In this document: positions 15,006 through 23,278 of the stretch, piece after piece
Position numbering within the stretch: the first letter of the stretch is position 1
How the letters are laid out: each line of letters begins with the position of its first letter
Assembly (NCBI GenBank): GCA_900316125.1
Contig: ONBO01000030.1
Location: 15,541-48,713 of the forward strand
Length of the DNA: 33,173 nucleotides
Direction: 5' to 3'
DNA from: an uncultured Bacteroidales bacterium
GTDB lineage: Bacteria > Bacteroidota > Bacteroidia > Bacteroidales > Paludibacteraceae
Position numbers and translations under genes: made by a program
The notes under the pieces: model-generated
Databases searched by the model: none
What the model was told of the DNA's origin: nothing
The model's input: the letters and a program-made list of their open reading frames with translations, nothing else

Positions 15006-15248
15006 ATGGCAGACAATTCAATCGCAGCACAAGTAAAAGCTATCATCGTTGAGAAACTTAGTGTAGAGGAATCTGAAGTAGTTGAATCAGCTACATTCAC
15101 AGGTGATCTTGGTGCAGATTCTCTTGACACAGTTGAGATGATTATGGAATTTGAGAAGAAATTCGGTGTATCAATTCCTGATGAAGAGGCCGAGAAAATC
15201 GCAACTGTAGGCGACGCTATTGCATTCATAGAGAAAGCTTTGGCATAA
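15006..15248 (+). CDS. acpP: Acyl carrier protein
   Basis: An 80-aa acidic carrier of growing acyl chains. The phosphopantetheine attachment serine is Ser39 in [14 protein letters not shown], the canonical ACP helix-II motif, and the end [12 protein letters not shown] is typical. The frame is open upstream to 14913, but the ATG at 15006 gives the family start [13 protein letters not shown] and lies behind the promoter. It is followed 22 bases later by fabF, the usual partner, and forms the first gene of a fatty-acid operon. Confidence 0.97.
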   Translation: MADNSIAAQVKAIIVEKLSVEESEVVESATFTGDLGADSLDTVEMIMEFEKKFGVSIPDEEAEKIATVGDAIAFIEKALA

Positions 15249-15270
15249 TTTTAATTAAACACATTACATT

Positions 15271-16527
15271 TTGGAATTAAAAAGAGTAGTAGTAACAGGC
15301 TTAGGTGCAGTCACCCCTATTGGCAACAATGTTTCAGATTACTGGAATTCGCTGCTTGAGGGTAAGAGTGGAGCTAAGCCTATTACTTTATTTGACGTGT
15401 CTAAGCAAAAGACACAGTTTGCATGCGAGGTTAAAGGTTTTAACCCCAATGATCACTTTGACCGCAAAGAGGTTCGTAAGGTTGACCGTTACGCCCAGTA
15501 CGGTTTGGTAGCCGCTCGTGAGGCGATAAAAGATGCAGACATCAAACGTGAAGAAGAGGACCTCAGCCGCATTGGAGTTGTAATGGGCGTAGGCATAGGC
15601 GGACTGCCTTGCTATGAGGAGAGTGTTTCAGAATTCTACAGAGGAGACGGCACTCCACGTTTAAGCCCGTTCCTGATAACCAAGTTTGTGGGCAGCATTA
15701 TAAGCGGACATATATCCATAGAGCATGGCTTTATGGGTCCTAATTATATATGCTCAGCAGCTTGTTCGTCAAGTAACAACGCCATAGCAGAGGCTTTCAA
15801 CACTATAAGGTTAGGCAAAGCTAACATTATGGTGACTGGTGGTGCAGAGGCTCCGTTAACACCATGTTCAGTAGGAGCGTTCAACTCAATGCACGCCCTA
15901 TCCACAAGGAATGACAGTCCTGAGACAGCATCACGTCCGTTCTGCAAAAGCCGTGACGGCTTTGTGTTTGGCGAGGGTGCCGGCTGCCTGATACTTGAGG
16001 AGCTGGAGCATGCACTGAAAAGAGGTGCAAAAATATACGCAGAGATTGCGGGAGAGGGCGCATCGGCCGATGCACATCACCTTGCAGCTTCACACCCAGA
16101 TGGCGCAGGAGCCATAATTTCAATGCGTAACGCACTTGAGGATGCCGGAATGCAGACGTCTGACATTGATTACATCAACGCTCACGGAACATCCACCCCA
16201 GTAGGTGACATATCTGAAGTTAAAGCCATCAAGGCGCTGTTTGGCGATGACGCATATAACCTTAACATAAGCTCCACAAAGTCAATGACAGGGCATCTGC
16301 TTGGTGCCGCAGGAGCCATTGAGGCTATAGCGTGCACACTTGCAGTACAGAATGACATTGTACCGCCTACAATAAACTTCACAGGCGAGGAGGACGAGAA
16401 CATTGACTACAAACTCAATTTTACGTTCGGCAAACCGCAGAAGAGAGTTGTGAGGGCTGCGATGACAAACACGTTTGGTTTTGGAGGCGCAAACTCCACA
16501 CTCATTGTAAAAAAATTCAACAAATAA
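15271..16527 (+). CDS. fabF: 3-oxoacyl-ACP synthase II (KAS II)
   Basis: FabF elongates acyl-ACP with malonyl-ACP. The 418-aa protein has the condensing-enzyme triad: Cys165 in CSAACSSSNN, His305 in NAHGTSTPVGD and His342 in TKSMTGHLLGAAGA. The final GFGGANSTLIVKK glycine-rich strand is also standard. The best start is TTG at 15271, giving MELKRVVVTGLGAVTPIGNN, which matches the family N-terminus; no ATG fits. Between acpP and rnc, on the same strand with short gaps, so part of the acpP operon. Confidence 0.96.
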   Translation: MELKRVVVTGLGAVTPIGNNVSDYWNSLLEGKSGAKPITLFDVSKQKTQFACEVKGFNPNDHFDRKEVRKVDRYAQYGLVAAREAIKDADIKREEEDLSRIGVVMGVGIGGLPCYEESVSEFYRGDGTPRLSPFLITKFVGSIISGHISIEHGFMGPNYICSAACSSSNNAIAEAFNTIRLGKANIMVTGGAEAPLTPCSVGAFNSMHALSTRNDSPETASRPFCKSRDGFVFGEGAGCLILEELEHALKRGAKIYAEIAGEGASADAHHLAASHPDGAGAIISMRNALEDAGMQTSDIDYINAHGTSTPVGDISEVKAIKALFGDDAYNLNISSTKSMTGHLLGAAGAIEAIACTLAVQNDIVPPTINFTGEEDENIDYKLNFTFGKPQKRVVRAAMTNTFGFGGANSTLIVKKFNK

Positions 16528-16537
16528 AAGAACGGCC

Positions 16538-17356
16538 TTGAAAAGCAAGTTATTACCCGCAATAAGGTTCTTTTTTTCAAGGAAAAAAGAGCCTTATTTA
16601 AGTTTATACAGGATGCTTGGGTTCATACCATACAACATCTCACTGTACAAGCTGGCTATGCTGCACAAATCAGCACACATACGCCAGGCTGGCGGCAGGA
16701 TACTTAACAATGAGAGGCTTGAGTATTTGGGGGATTCAGTTATAGAGGCGGTGGTTTCAGACATACTCTACAACAAATACCCCGACAAGAGCGAGGGAGA
16801 GCTTACAAACATACGTGCAAGAATTGTGCAAAGAGACACGCTTGACAAGCTTGCCATAGCCATAGGGCTTGACAAGTTAGTTTTCACAAACAAGAAATGC
16901 ACACAGAACTTTACAAAGGTTCACATAAACGGGAACGCATTTGAAGCTCTTATAGGAGCCATCTATCTTGACCGCGGCTATAAAAAGTGCCAGCAGTTTT
17001 TTGAAAAACTTATTGCAGACGGCTCCATCAGCGTGGAAAAAGCGGCCAAGAGTGACATAAACTTTAAATCAAAACTCATAGAGTGGGCGCAACGATACAA
17101 GTACAAATATGAGTTTAGAACAGAAAGTGAGGATTTCTGCAAGGAGACTAATATAACCACCTTCACATCGTCTGTGTATATAGAGGATATAAAGGTGGGA
17201 CAAGGAGACGGGACATCAAAGAAAGAGTCTCAGCAAGTAGCGTCACAGAGAGCGATGAAATCCCTGAAAAACAAAGAAATACGTGAACAAATAACACAAA
17301 AGCATCATGAGTTCGAAAATGAAACAGGCACCGCACCTGAACAAGTTAGTATTTGA
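16538..17356 (+). CDS. rnc: Ribonuclease III
   Basis: A double-strand RNA endonuclease for rRNA processing and RNA turnover. The signature NERLEYLGDSVIEAVVSD is near residue 65 and carries the catalytic Glu/Asp. A second acidic site is in NAFEALIGAIYLDRGY, and the C-terminal part (from about residue 175) is the double-stranded RNA-binding domain ending in SQQVASQRAMKSLKN. The frame begins with TTG at 16538, 10 bases after fabF. The basic leader RFFFSRKKEPYLSLYRMLGF is typical of Bacteroidota RNase III, which supports the TTG over the internal ATG near 16612. The 3' end overlaps the next gene by 50 bases. Confidence 0.94.
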   Translation: MKSKLLPAIRFFFSRKKEPYLSLYRMLGFIPYNISLYKLAMLHKSAHIRQAGGRILNNERLEYLGDSVIEAVVSDILYNKYPDKSEGELTNIRARIVQRDTLDKLAIAIGLDKLVFTNKKCTQNFTKVHINGNAFEALIGAIYLDRGYKKCQQFFEKLIADGSISVEKAAKSDINFKSKLIEWAQRYKYKYEFRTESEDFCKETNITTFTSSVYIEDIKVGQGDGTSKKESQQVASQRAMKSLKNKEIREQITQKHHEFENETGTAPEQVSI

Positions 17357-19136
17357 GCAGGCCAAAAGATATGGCAAACGTGCAGCCCTCTATTTTAGAG
17401 ATGACGAAACAGCCAAATGGATTCCCCTCAGCTGGAACGACCTTGCCCTAAAGGTGAAACTTATGGGCAAAGCCCTTATATCACTTGGGGTCAAGCCAAC
17501 TGACAAAGTGGGAATATTTTCGCAGAACATGTATCAGCACATAGTGGCTGACTTTGCAAACTTTACGGCAAAGGCAGTATCCATACCGCTTTACGCCACC
17601 AGCACTGCGGAACAGATAAGCTACATAGTGGATGATTCACAGATGGAGACCATTTTTGTGGGTGAAAAGTACCAGTTTGAGACCGCTGTCAAAGTGCTTT
17701 CAACATCTAAATTTCTAAAACGTATCATAGTTTTTGATAACAAGGTGGACATAACAGGCTGTGAGCAAGCCGTATATTTTGACAGCCTTCTAACCAAACC
17801 TTTTAGTGACGCTGTGGATGCAGAGTATGAGAAGCGCTCCGCAATGGACAGCGAGGATGATTTGATGAGCATACTCTACACATCGGGGACCACAGGGCAG
17901 CCTAAAGGTGTGACCCTGCATCAGTACAACTACACAGAGTGTATAAGAATACACGCCATACGCCTTGCCATAACCACAGATAAGGATACAAGCATGGCGT
18001 TCCTGCCGCTCACACACGTGTTTGAGCGTGGCTGGACATACGTATGTATGTTTATGGGTGTAACTATCTATATAAACCATTTACCAAATGAGATTCAGGA
18101 GCGTGTACTTGAGGTTCACCCTACCCTGATGTGTGCTGTGCCACGATACTGGGAGAAGGTTTACGCCGCAGTCAACGCCAAGATAGACGGTTCGCCAAGA
18201 ATGCTCAGAAAGCTCTTTAAGTGGGCCATTAAGATTGGATACGAGTACAACCTCAAATACAGGAAAGAGGGCAAGCATGCACCAGCAGGCCTTGCCACCA
18301 AATACAAGCTCATCGCCAAGCCGCTGTTTAACAAGGTTAAGGTGGCAGCAGGCATTGAACGAGGCAAATATTTCCCAACCGCAGGAGCAAAACTATCGGA
18401 CGAAATTTGCGAATTTTTCCACGCCATAGGCATTAACATCTGCCTGGGCTACGGACTCACAGAGAGCACCGCCACAGTATGCTGTTTCCCGCCTGAGAAC
18501 AAACACTATGTAATTGGTTCTGTGGGCAAGATAATGCCGGATTTGGGCGTGAAAATATCTAACGATGGCGAGATTCTGCTAAAAGGCAAAACCATTACAG
18601 CCGGTTACTATAACCGCCCCGATGCAAACGCCGAGGCTTTCACAGCCGACGGCTGGTTCCGCACAGGCGACGCCGGCTATATTGACATGGACAACAACCT
18701 ATACATCACAGACCGCATAAAAGACCTCTTCAAGACCGCAGGCGGTAAGTACATAGCACCGCAAATGCTTGAAAACCTGGTTAGTGACAGCCGCTATGTG
18801 GAGCAGTCTGTAGCTATAGGCAATGAACGCAAATATGTTTCAATGCTGCTTGTACCAAGTTTCAAGGATTTGAGTGAGTGGGCCACTGAAAGAGGGCTTA
18901 AGTGGAAGACAAAAGAGGAGCTTATAAAGCTGCCTGAGGTTGTGGCCATGTATCAGGAAATCATAGACAAGCGCAATGAAGGCCTTGCCCGTTATGAGCA
19001 GATAAAAAAGTTCACCCTGCTGCCAAACGTATTCACAATGGAGCAAGGTCACCTAACCAATACTCTTAAGATTAAGAGAAAGGTTATTGGCGAACTCTTT
19101 GCAAAAGAGATTAACGCAATGTACCCTGTTGATTAG
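17307..19136 (+). CDS. Long-chain acyl-CoA/acyl-acid synthetase (AMP-binding family)
   Basis: Activates fatty acids through an acyl-adenylate. The 609-aa protein has the ATP-binding loop LYTSGTTGQPKGVTLHQYN near residue 190, GYGLTESTATVC near 380, GWFRTGDAGYIDMDNNLYIT and the hinge DRIKDLFKTAGGKYIAP. It belongs to the FAA1-like (COG1022) group by length and motifs. The ATG at 17307 overlaps rnc by 50 bases; the ATG at 17319 is an alternative and reads MKQAPHLNKLV. Position after acpP-fabF-rnc suggests coupling to fatty-acid supply. The stop TAG runs directly into a GTTGACA tandem array. Confidence 0.93.
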   Translation: MSSKMKQAPHLNKLVFEQAKRYGKRAALYFRDDETAKWIPLSWNDLALKVKLMGKALISLGVKPTDKVGIFSQNMYQHIVADFANFTAKAVSIPLYATSTAEQISYIVDDSQMETIFVGEKYQFETAVKVLSTSKFLKRIIVFDNKVDITGCEQAVYFDSLLTKPFSDAVDAEYEKRSAMDSEDDLMSILYTSGTTGQPKGVTLHQYNYTECIRIHAIRLAITTDKDTSMAFLPLTHVFERGWTYVCMFMGVTIYINHLPNEIQERVLEVHPTLMCAVPRYWEKVYAAVNAKIDGSPRMLRKLFKWAIKIGYEYNLKYRKEGKHAPAGLATKYKLIAKPLFNKVKVAAGIERGKYFPTAGAKLSDEICEFFHAIGINICLGYGLTESTATVCCFPPENKHYVIGSVGKIMPDLGVKISNDGEILLKGKTITAGYYNRPDANAEAFTADGWFRTGDAGYIDMDNNLYITDRIKDLFKTAGGKYIAPQMLENLVSDSRYVEQSVAIGNERKYVSMLLVPSFKDLSEWATERGLKWKTKEELIKLPEVVAMYQEIIDKRNEGLARYEQIKKFTLLPNVFTMEQGHLTNTLKIKRKVIGELFAKEINAMYPVD

Positions 19137-19160
19137 TTGACAGTTGACAGTTGACAGTTA
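19136..19160 (+). repeat. Heptamer array GTTGACA, three copies, at the synthetase stop codon
   Basis: Three perfect GTTGACA units (19136-19156) begin at the G of the stop codon TAG. A GTTGATTA variant forms the last coding bases before it. Hairpin element copy 7 follows 10 bases later. Confidence 0.93.
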
Positions 19161-19169
19161 TTTAACTAA

Positions 19170-19202
19170 CGTCATTCTGAGGGCATAGCCCGAAGAATCT
19201 CA
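19170..19202 (+). repeat. Dispersed hairpin element, copy 7
   Basis: CGTC, ATTCT (19174-19178), GA, GGGC-ata-GCCC, GA, AGAAT (19194-19198), CTCA. It sits between convergent genes; the CTCA contains the stop codon (TGA on the minus strand) of the thioesterase gene. Confidence 0.88.
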
Positions 19203-19925
19203 AAATGATATCTTAGCAACGAACAAGCTTTTACCATTAGAGTTGTCTGTCATCTTTATACCGTACTCGGTATCAGAGATCTGGCAGACAACTATTTTTA
19301 CGTCTGTCTGTGGACGGGCCTCGTTTACAAATGACACCTCCATACGCTTAACCGCATTATTCGCAAGAATTTCAAACGGCATGGCGTTAAACGCCCATAT
19401 AAGGTAACTTGTGTTATTTGCATGGCGGTTACAGTCCACATCGGAGTACTCCACCGTATGATGCACCTCATTGATAACAGGAGCCTCGGCTGGAATCTGT
19501 ATCTTCAAGGAGCGGTCTTCCATAACGCTGTCATTCTCTAAGCAGTCTGTCATAATGGCATCGGGGCGGGCAAGGGTACGTTTCACCACATCTACGGTAA
19601 CCCATATTGAGGCGGAGCGAATAAGCATCTCACCGCTTGTACTTTCCAGCAAAAAATCACGGTAGAACACAGGGCCAGACTGCCCTTTGTGCCAAGTTTT
19701 TATCACCACCTCCTGCAAATTTTCAGGCATCTTAAGGAACTCAACCGTCTGTTTTACAAGCATCCAGCCTAAATTATGTTTAAGAAGCTGCGCCTGTCCG
19801 CAGTTCTGGCTGTCACAATGCTCAGAGCCTATGTCCTGAGCCATATAAAAAAACTCGTATGGCTTTAGCCTGAAGTTCAAATCTGTTTGGTGAAAACCAA
19901 TCTTAAATGTTTTTGTGTACTTCAT
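19200..19925 (-). CDS. Acyl-ACP thioesterase (FatA/FatB-like)
   Basis: The 241-aa protein is made of two hot-dog folds. The first starts MKYTKTFKIGFHQTDLNFRL and carries WMLVKQTVEFLKMP; the second carries VEYSDVDCNRHANNTSYLIW, in which D/N/H residues match the catalytic region of bacterial acyl-ACP thioesterases (PF01643). It releases fatty acids from ACP. The frame extends upstream to 19994, but that extension is translated heptamer array, so the ATG at 19925 is chosen. It faces the acpP-fabF operon tail to tail, and fatty-acid release next to an acyl-activating enzyme makes functional sense. Confidence 0.9.
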   Translation of the reverse strand: MKYTKTFKIGFHQTDLNFRLKPYEFFYMAQDIGSEHCDSQNCGQAQLLKHNLGWMLVKQTVEFLKMPENLQEVVIKTWHKGQSGPVFYRDFLLESTSGEMLIRSASIWVTVDVVKRTLARPDAIMTDCLENDSVMEDRSLKIQIPAEAPVINEVHHTVEYSDVDCNRHANNTSYLIWAFNAMPFEILANNAVKRMEVSFVNEARPQTDVKIVVCQISDTEYGIKMTDNSNGKSLFVAKISF

Positions 19926-19931
19926 AATGCG

Positions 19932-19939
19932 CAAAAATA
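19932..19939 (-). promoter_or_regulatory. Probable -7 box of the thioesterase gene
   Basis: TATTTTTG on the minus strand, 7 bases before the ATG, which would make the message nearly leaderless. No TTTG lies about 20 bases upstream because that region is the heptamer array. Confidence 0.4.
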
Positions 19940-19948
19940 AGGAAAATA

Positions 19949-20014
19949 ATTGAGAGTTGAGAGTTAAGAATTGAGAATTCTCACTCATTTTCAACTTTCA
20001 ACTTTCAATTTTCA
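19949..20014. repeat. Facing heptamer arrays between thioesterase and valS
   Basis: Four units ATTGAGA, GTTGAGA, GTTAAGA, ATTGAGA (19949-19976), a 10-base spacer, then four opposite-sense units ATTTTCA, ACTTTCA, ACTTTCA, ATTTTCA (19987-20014). As RNA, most units pair with one G-U per heptamer. It lies between divergent genes. Confidence 0.9.
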
Positions 20015-20026
20015 ATTTATTTATAG

Positions 20027-20034
20027 TAACTTTG
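20027..20034 (+). promoter_or_regulatory. Probable valS -7 box
   Basis: TAACTTTG, 24 bases before the valS ATG; no clear -33 TTTG. Confidence 0.5.
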
Positions 20035-20058
20035 CGCTTTCAAAATTGGAAATAAATT

Positions 20059-22531
20059 ATGGCACAAGAACTTGCTCCTAAATACAGCCCTAATGAGATT
20101 GAGGCTAAATGGTACCAATATTGGTTGGATAACAAGATGTTCAGCTCCAAGCCAGACGGCCGTGAGCCATACACCATAGTTATTCCGCCACCAAATGTAA
20201 CTGGTGTGCTTCACATGGGCCACATGCTCAATAACACCATTCAAGACATTCTGATCCGCCGTGCCCGCATGACAGGCAAAAACGCATGCTGGGTGCCTGG
20301 CACAGACCACGCATCTATAGCCACCGAGGCTAAGGTGGTGGCAAAATTAGCATCGCAGGGCATTAAGAAAACAGACCTTACACGTGAGCAGTTTCTGGAG
20401 CACGCATGGGACTGGACCCGTGAGCACGGTGGCATAATTCTTAAACAGCTGCGCAAACTGGGTGCCTCATGTGACTGGGACCGCACAGCATTCACAATGG
20501 ACGAGACCAGAAGCAAGAGCGTTATAAAAGTGTTCTGTGACCTTTACAATAAAGGCCTCATTTACCGTGGCGTACGCATGGTAAACTGGGATCCGAAAGC
20601 CTAATGACCCTAAGAACCAGCACCTCAGAGGCAAAAAGGTAATAGTACCTCTTGTAAACCGTGTAATTCCTGTTATTGAAGACGAGTACGTTGATATTGA
20701 GTTTGGTACAGGATGCCTTAAGGTTACTCCCGCCCACGATGTTAATGACTACATGCTTGGTGAGAAATACAATCTGCCTACAATAGATATTTTCAACGAC
20801 AACGGAACCATATCTGAGGCTGCCGGAATGTATGTGGGCATGGACCGCTTTGATGTGCGTAAGCAGATTGAGCAGGACCTCATAAACGCCGGTCTCATGG
20901 AGAAGGTTGAGGACTATACAAACAAGGTGGGCAAATCAGAGCGCACTAAGGTGGCGATAGAGCCTAAGCTGTCAATGCAGTGGTTCCTCAAAATGGACAA
21001 ACTTGCAAAGCCTGCCCTTGAGGCGGTTATGACAGACAATCTGAAGTTCTACCCTCCCAAATACAAGAGCACATACAAATATTGGATGGAGAATATCAAA
21101 GACTGGTGCATAAGCCGCCAGCTCTGGTGGGGTCACCGCATACCTGCATATTTCCTGCCAGAAGGCGGATTTGTGGTAGCTGAGAACATAGAAGAGGCTC
21201 TGCGCCTTGCAAAAGAGAAGAGCGGGAACGCAAACCTTCAGGCGTCTGACCTTCGTCAGGACGAGGACTGCCTTGACACATGGTTCTCTTCATGGTTATG
21301 GCCTGTATCCCTCTTTGACGGCATAAACAACCCTGGTAATGAGGAAATTAAGTACTACTACCCTACCTGTGACCTTGTAACAGGGCCTGACATCATTTTC
21401 TTCTGGGTGGCACGTATGATTATGGCGGGCTATGAGTACATGGGCGACATGCCATTCCGCAATGTATATTTCACAGGTATTGTGCGTGACAAGCTCGGCC
21501 GTAAGATGTCCAAATCTCTTGGTAACTCTCCAGACCCTCTTAAACTTATTGAGGACTACGGAGCAGACGGCGTGCGTATGGGCATGATGCTCTCAGCACC
21601 GGCGGGCAATGACATACACTTTGATGAAGCGCTTTGCGAGCAGGGACGTAACTTCAACAACAAGATTTGGAACGCCCTGCGTCTTGTAAAAGGCTGGCGT
21701 GTGGAGGACAAGCCACAAACAGAGGCAGCTGCGGCAGCCGTTAAGTGGTTTGACAAGAAACTAAACGCCGCCATCATTGAGATATATGACCAGTTCAGCA
21801 AATACCGTCTTTCAGAGGCTCTGCTCAGAGTTTACAAACTCTTCTGGGATGAGTTTTCATCTTGGTATCTTGAGATGGTTAAACCTGCTTACGGCGATGC
21901 CATTGACACTGCCACCTATAACGCCACACTTGAGTATTTTGAGAAGCTCTGTCTGCTGCTCCACCCATTCATGCCATTCATCAGCGAGGAGGTATGGCAG
22001 AGCATAACAGAGCGCAAAGAGGGCGATAGCATAATGCGTGCCTCATGGCCAAAGGCCGGTGCCACAGACGATGCCCTGCTTGACAAGTTTGAGGCAGTAA
22101 AAGAGCTTGTTTCAGCAATAAGGACAGTGCGTCTGCAAAAGAACATACCCGCCAAGGAATCCATAAAGCTAAACATAATATCAGAGGGTCACAACCCTGA
22201 ATATGACTGCGTGGTGATAAAGATGTGTAACATCTCTGAAATTAACAAGGTAAGCGCAAAAGACCCTATGGCAATATCATTCCTTGTGAGAACTACAGAG
22301 TATGAGATTCCAATGGCTCAGAACATTAACATAGAGGAGGAGATAAAGAAAACCAAGGCAGAGATTGAGCGCTTTGAAGGATTCCTGAAGGGTGTAATGG
22401 CCAAACTGAGCAATGAACGTTTCATACAGAACGCCAAAGCAGATATTGTGGAGCGTGAACGCAAGAAGAAAAGCGACGCAGAGAGCAAATTGGTTTCACT
22501 GCGTGAAAAGTTAAAAAGTTTAGGAGTTTAG
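20059..22531 (+). pseudogene. valS: Valyl-tRNA synthetase, interrupted by an internal deletion with frameshift
   Basis: Class I synthetase charging tRNA-Val. The first frame (20059-20604) has the HIGH motif in [20 protein letters not shown] and runs to MVNWDPKA, then stops. The second frame resumes at [17 protein letters not shown] (from 20603) and runs to the coiled-coil C-terminus, with KMSKS in [15 protein letters not shown] and the [10 protein letters not shown] block. In intact ValS, roughly 50-60 residues lie between DPKA and NDPK, including the TTRPET motif of the editing (CP1) domain; here they are absent and the frame shifts at the junction. Near GCC-TAAT the two sides would share CCT, fitting a microhomology deletion or an assembly collapse. 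The gene is essential, so an assembly error or a second copy is likely. The last codons (KSLGV, stop) are made by a GTTTAGGA repeat. Confidence 0.93.
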
Positions 22532-22578
22532 GAGTAATTGAGAATTGAGAATTGAGAATTGAGAATTGAGAGTTGACA
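22518..22578 (+). repeat. Octamer and heptamer arrays over the valS stop codon
   Basis: Two GTTTAGGA units (22518-22533) contain the valS stop. Five ATTGAGA units (22537-22571) and one GTTGACA follow, leading directly into hairpin element copies 8 and 9. Confidence 0.95.
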
Positions 22579-22580
22579 CC

Positions 22581-22609
22581 CGTCATCCTGAGTGAAACGA
22601 AGGATCTCA
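22581..22609 (+). repeat. Dispersed hairpin element, copy 8
   Basis: CGTC, ATCCT (22585-22589), GA, GT-gaa-AC, GA, AGGAT (22601-22605), CTCA. Confidence 0.87.
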
Positions 22610-22616
22610 CAATTAA

Positions 22617-22648
22617 CAGGAGACTCTTCGCAAATGCTCAGAGTGACG
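22617..22648 (-). repeat. Dispersed hairpin element, copy 9 (reverse orientation)
   Basis: On the minus strand: CGTC, ACTCT (22644-22640), GA, GC-attt-GC, GA, AGAGT (22627-22623), CTC. It faces copy 8, seven bases away, as copies 4 and 5 face each other. Confidence 0.87.
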
Positions 22649-22678
22649 ATGGGTTTTAACCGATTAAACAATTAATTT

Positions 22679-23044
22679 ATGAAAAAAGTAATTACCATCA
22701 TTATTTTAGTTCTGCTGGTAGCTGGAGGCCTGACATTCTATTTCAGATACTACTACGTATTTGGAGAGGGTGTGAAGGCTGGAGAATTAAACTATTGCAC
22801 CTACAAGGGTTATGTATTCAAAACCTACGAGGGCAAACTTATTCAGGCCGGATTCAAAAAGGCAGCCGCTGGCACCATACAGAGCTATGAGTTTCCGTTC
22901 AGCGTTGAAGACAAAGCTGTTGCAGACTCTCTTATGCGCTGCTCAGGCAAGACAGTTGAGCTACACTACAAAGAGTATATAGCACCTATTGTATGGCGTG
23001 GCGTAAGCGAGTATGTGGTTGACAGCATTGTTAGCGTGCAATAA
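22679..23044 (+). CDS. Small membrane-anchored conserved protein
   Basis: The 121-aa protein starts with one hydrophobic segment (VITIIILVLLVAGGLTFYF, residues 4-22), probably an uncleaved anchor or signal. A compact globular part follows with GYVFKTYEGKLIQAGFK, FPFSVEDKAVADSLMRC and VELHYKEYIAPIVWRG. I recall similar short proteins across Bacteroidales, sometimes carrying an unsupported '6-phosphogluconate dehydrogenase' label; nothing in this sequence supports that activity. No motif gives a function. The body is probably periplasmic or on the outer side of the inner membrane. It ends before a strong terminator, so it is monocistronic or the end of a unit. Confidence 0.82.
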   Translation: MKKVITIIILVLLVAGGLTFYFRYYYVFGEGVKAGELNYCTYKGYVFKTYEGKLIQAGFKKAAAGTIQSYEFPFSVEDKAVADSLMRCSGKTVELHYKEYIAPIVWRGVSEYVVDSIVSVQ

Positions 23045-23077
23045 CAGAAAATAATTTGCATCGAGGTTTAACAGCTT

Positions 23078-23127
23078 ACATTCTATAAGTGTTTTATAAA
23101 GAGCACTTATAGAATGTTATTTTTTTA
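23078..23127 (+). terminator. Strong hairpin terminator after the small membrane protein gene
   Basis: ACATTCTATAAGTG (23078-23091) pairs perfectly over 14 bp with CACTTATAGAATGT (23104-23117), followed by TATTTTTTT. Confidence 0.9.
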
Positions 23128-23210
23128 TAGTAAGACGTATCAAATTATAAGCAATGCAAATATATATTTCTAAAAGCACAAATTATTTATCCCCTCTGCG
23201 TAATTTTATA

Positions 23211-23218
23211 TACCTTTG
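23211..23218 (+). promoter_or_regulatory. Probable gdhA -7 box
   Basis: TACCTTTG, 61 bases before the gdhA ATG; no exact TTTG at the expected distance upstream. Confidence 0.55.
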
Positions 23219-23278
23219 CAGTGCTGAAAAAGCAAATGAGTTCAGAAACAAAATTATTTTAACTTAATAAACACTATT

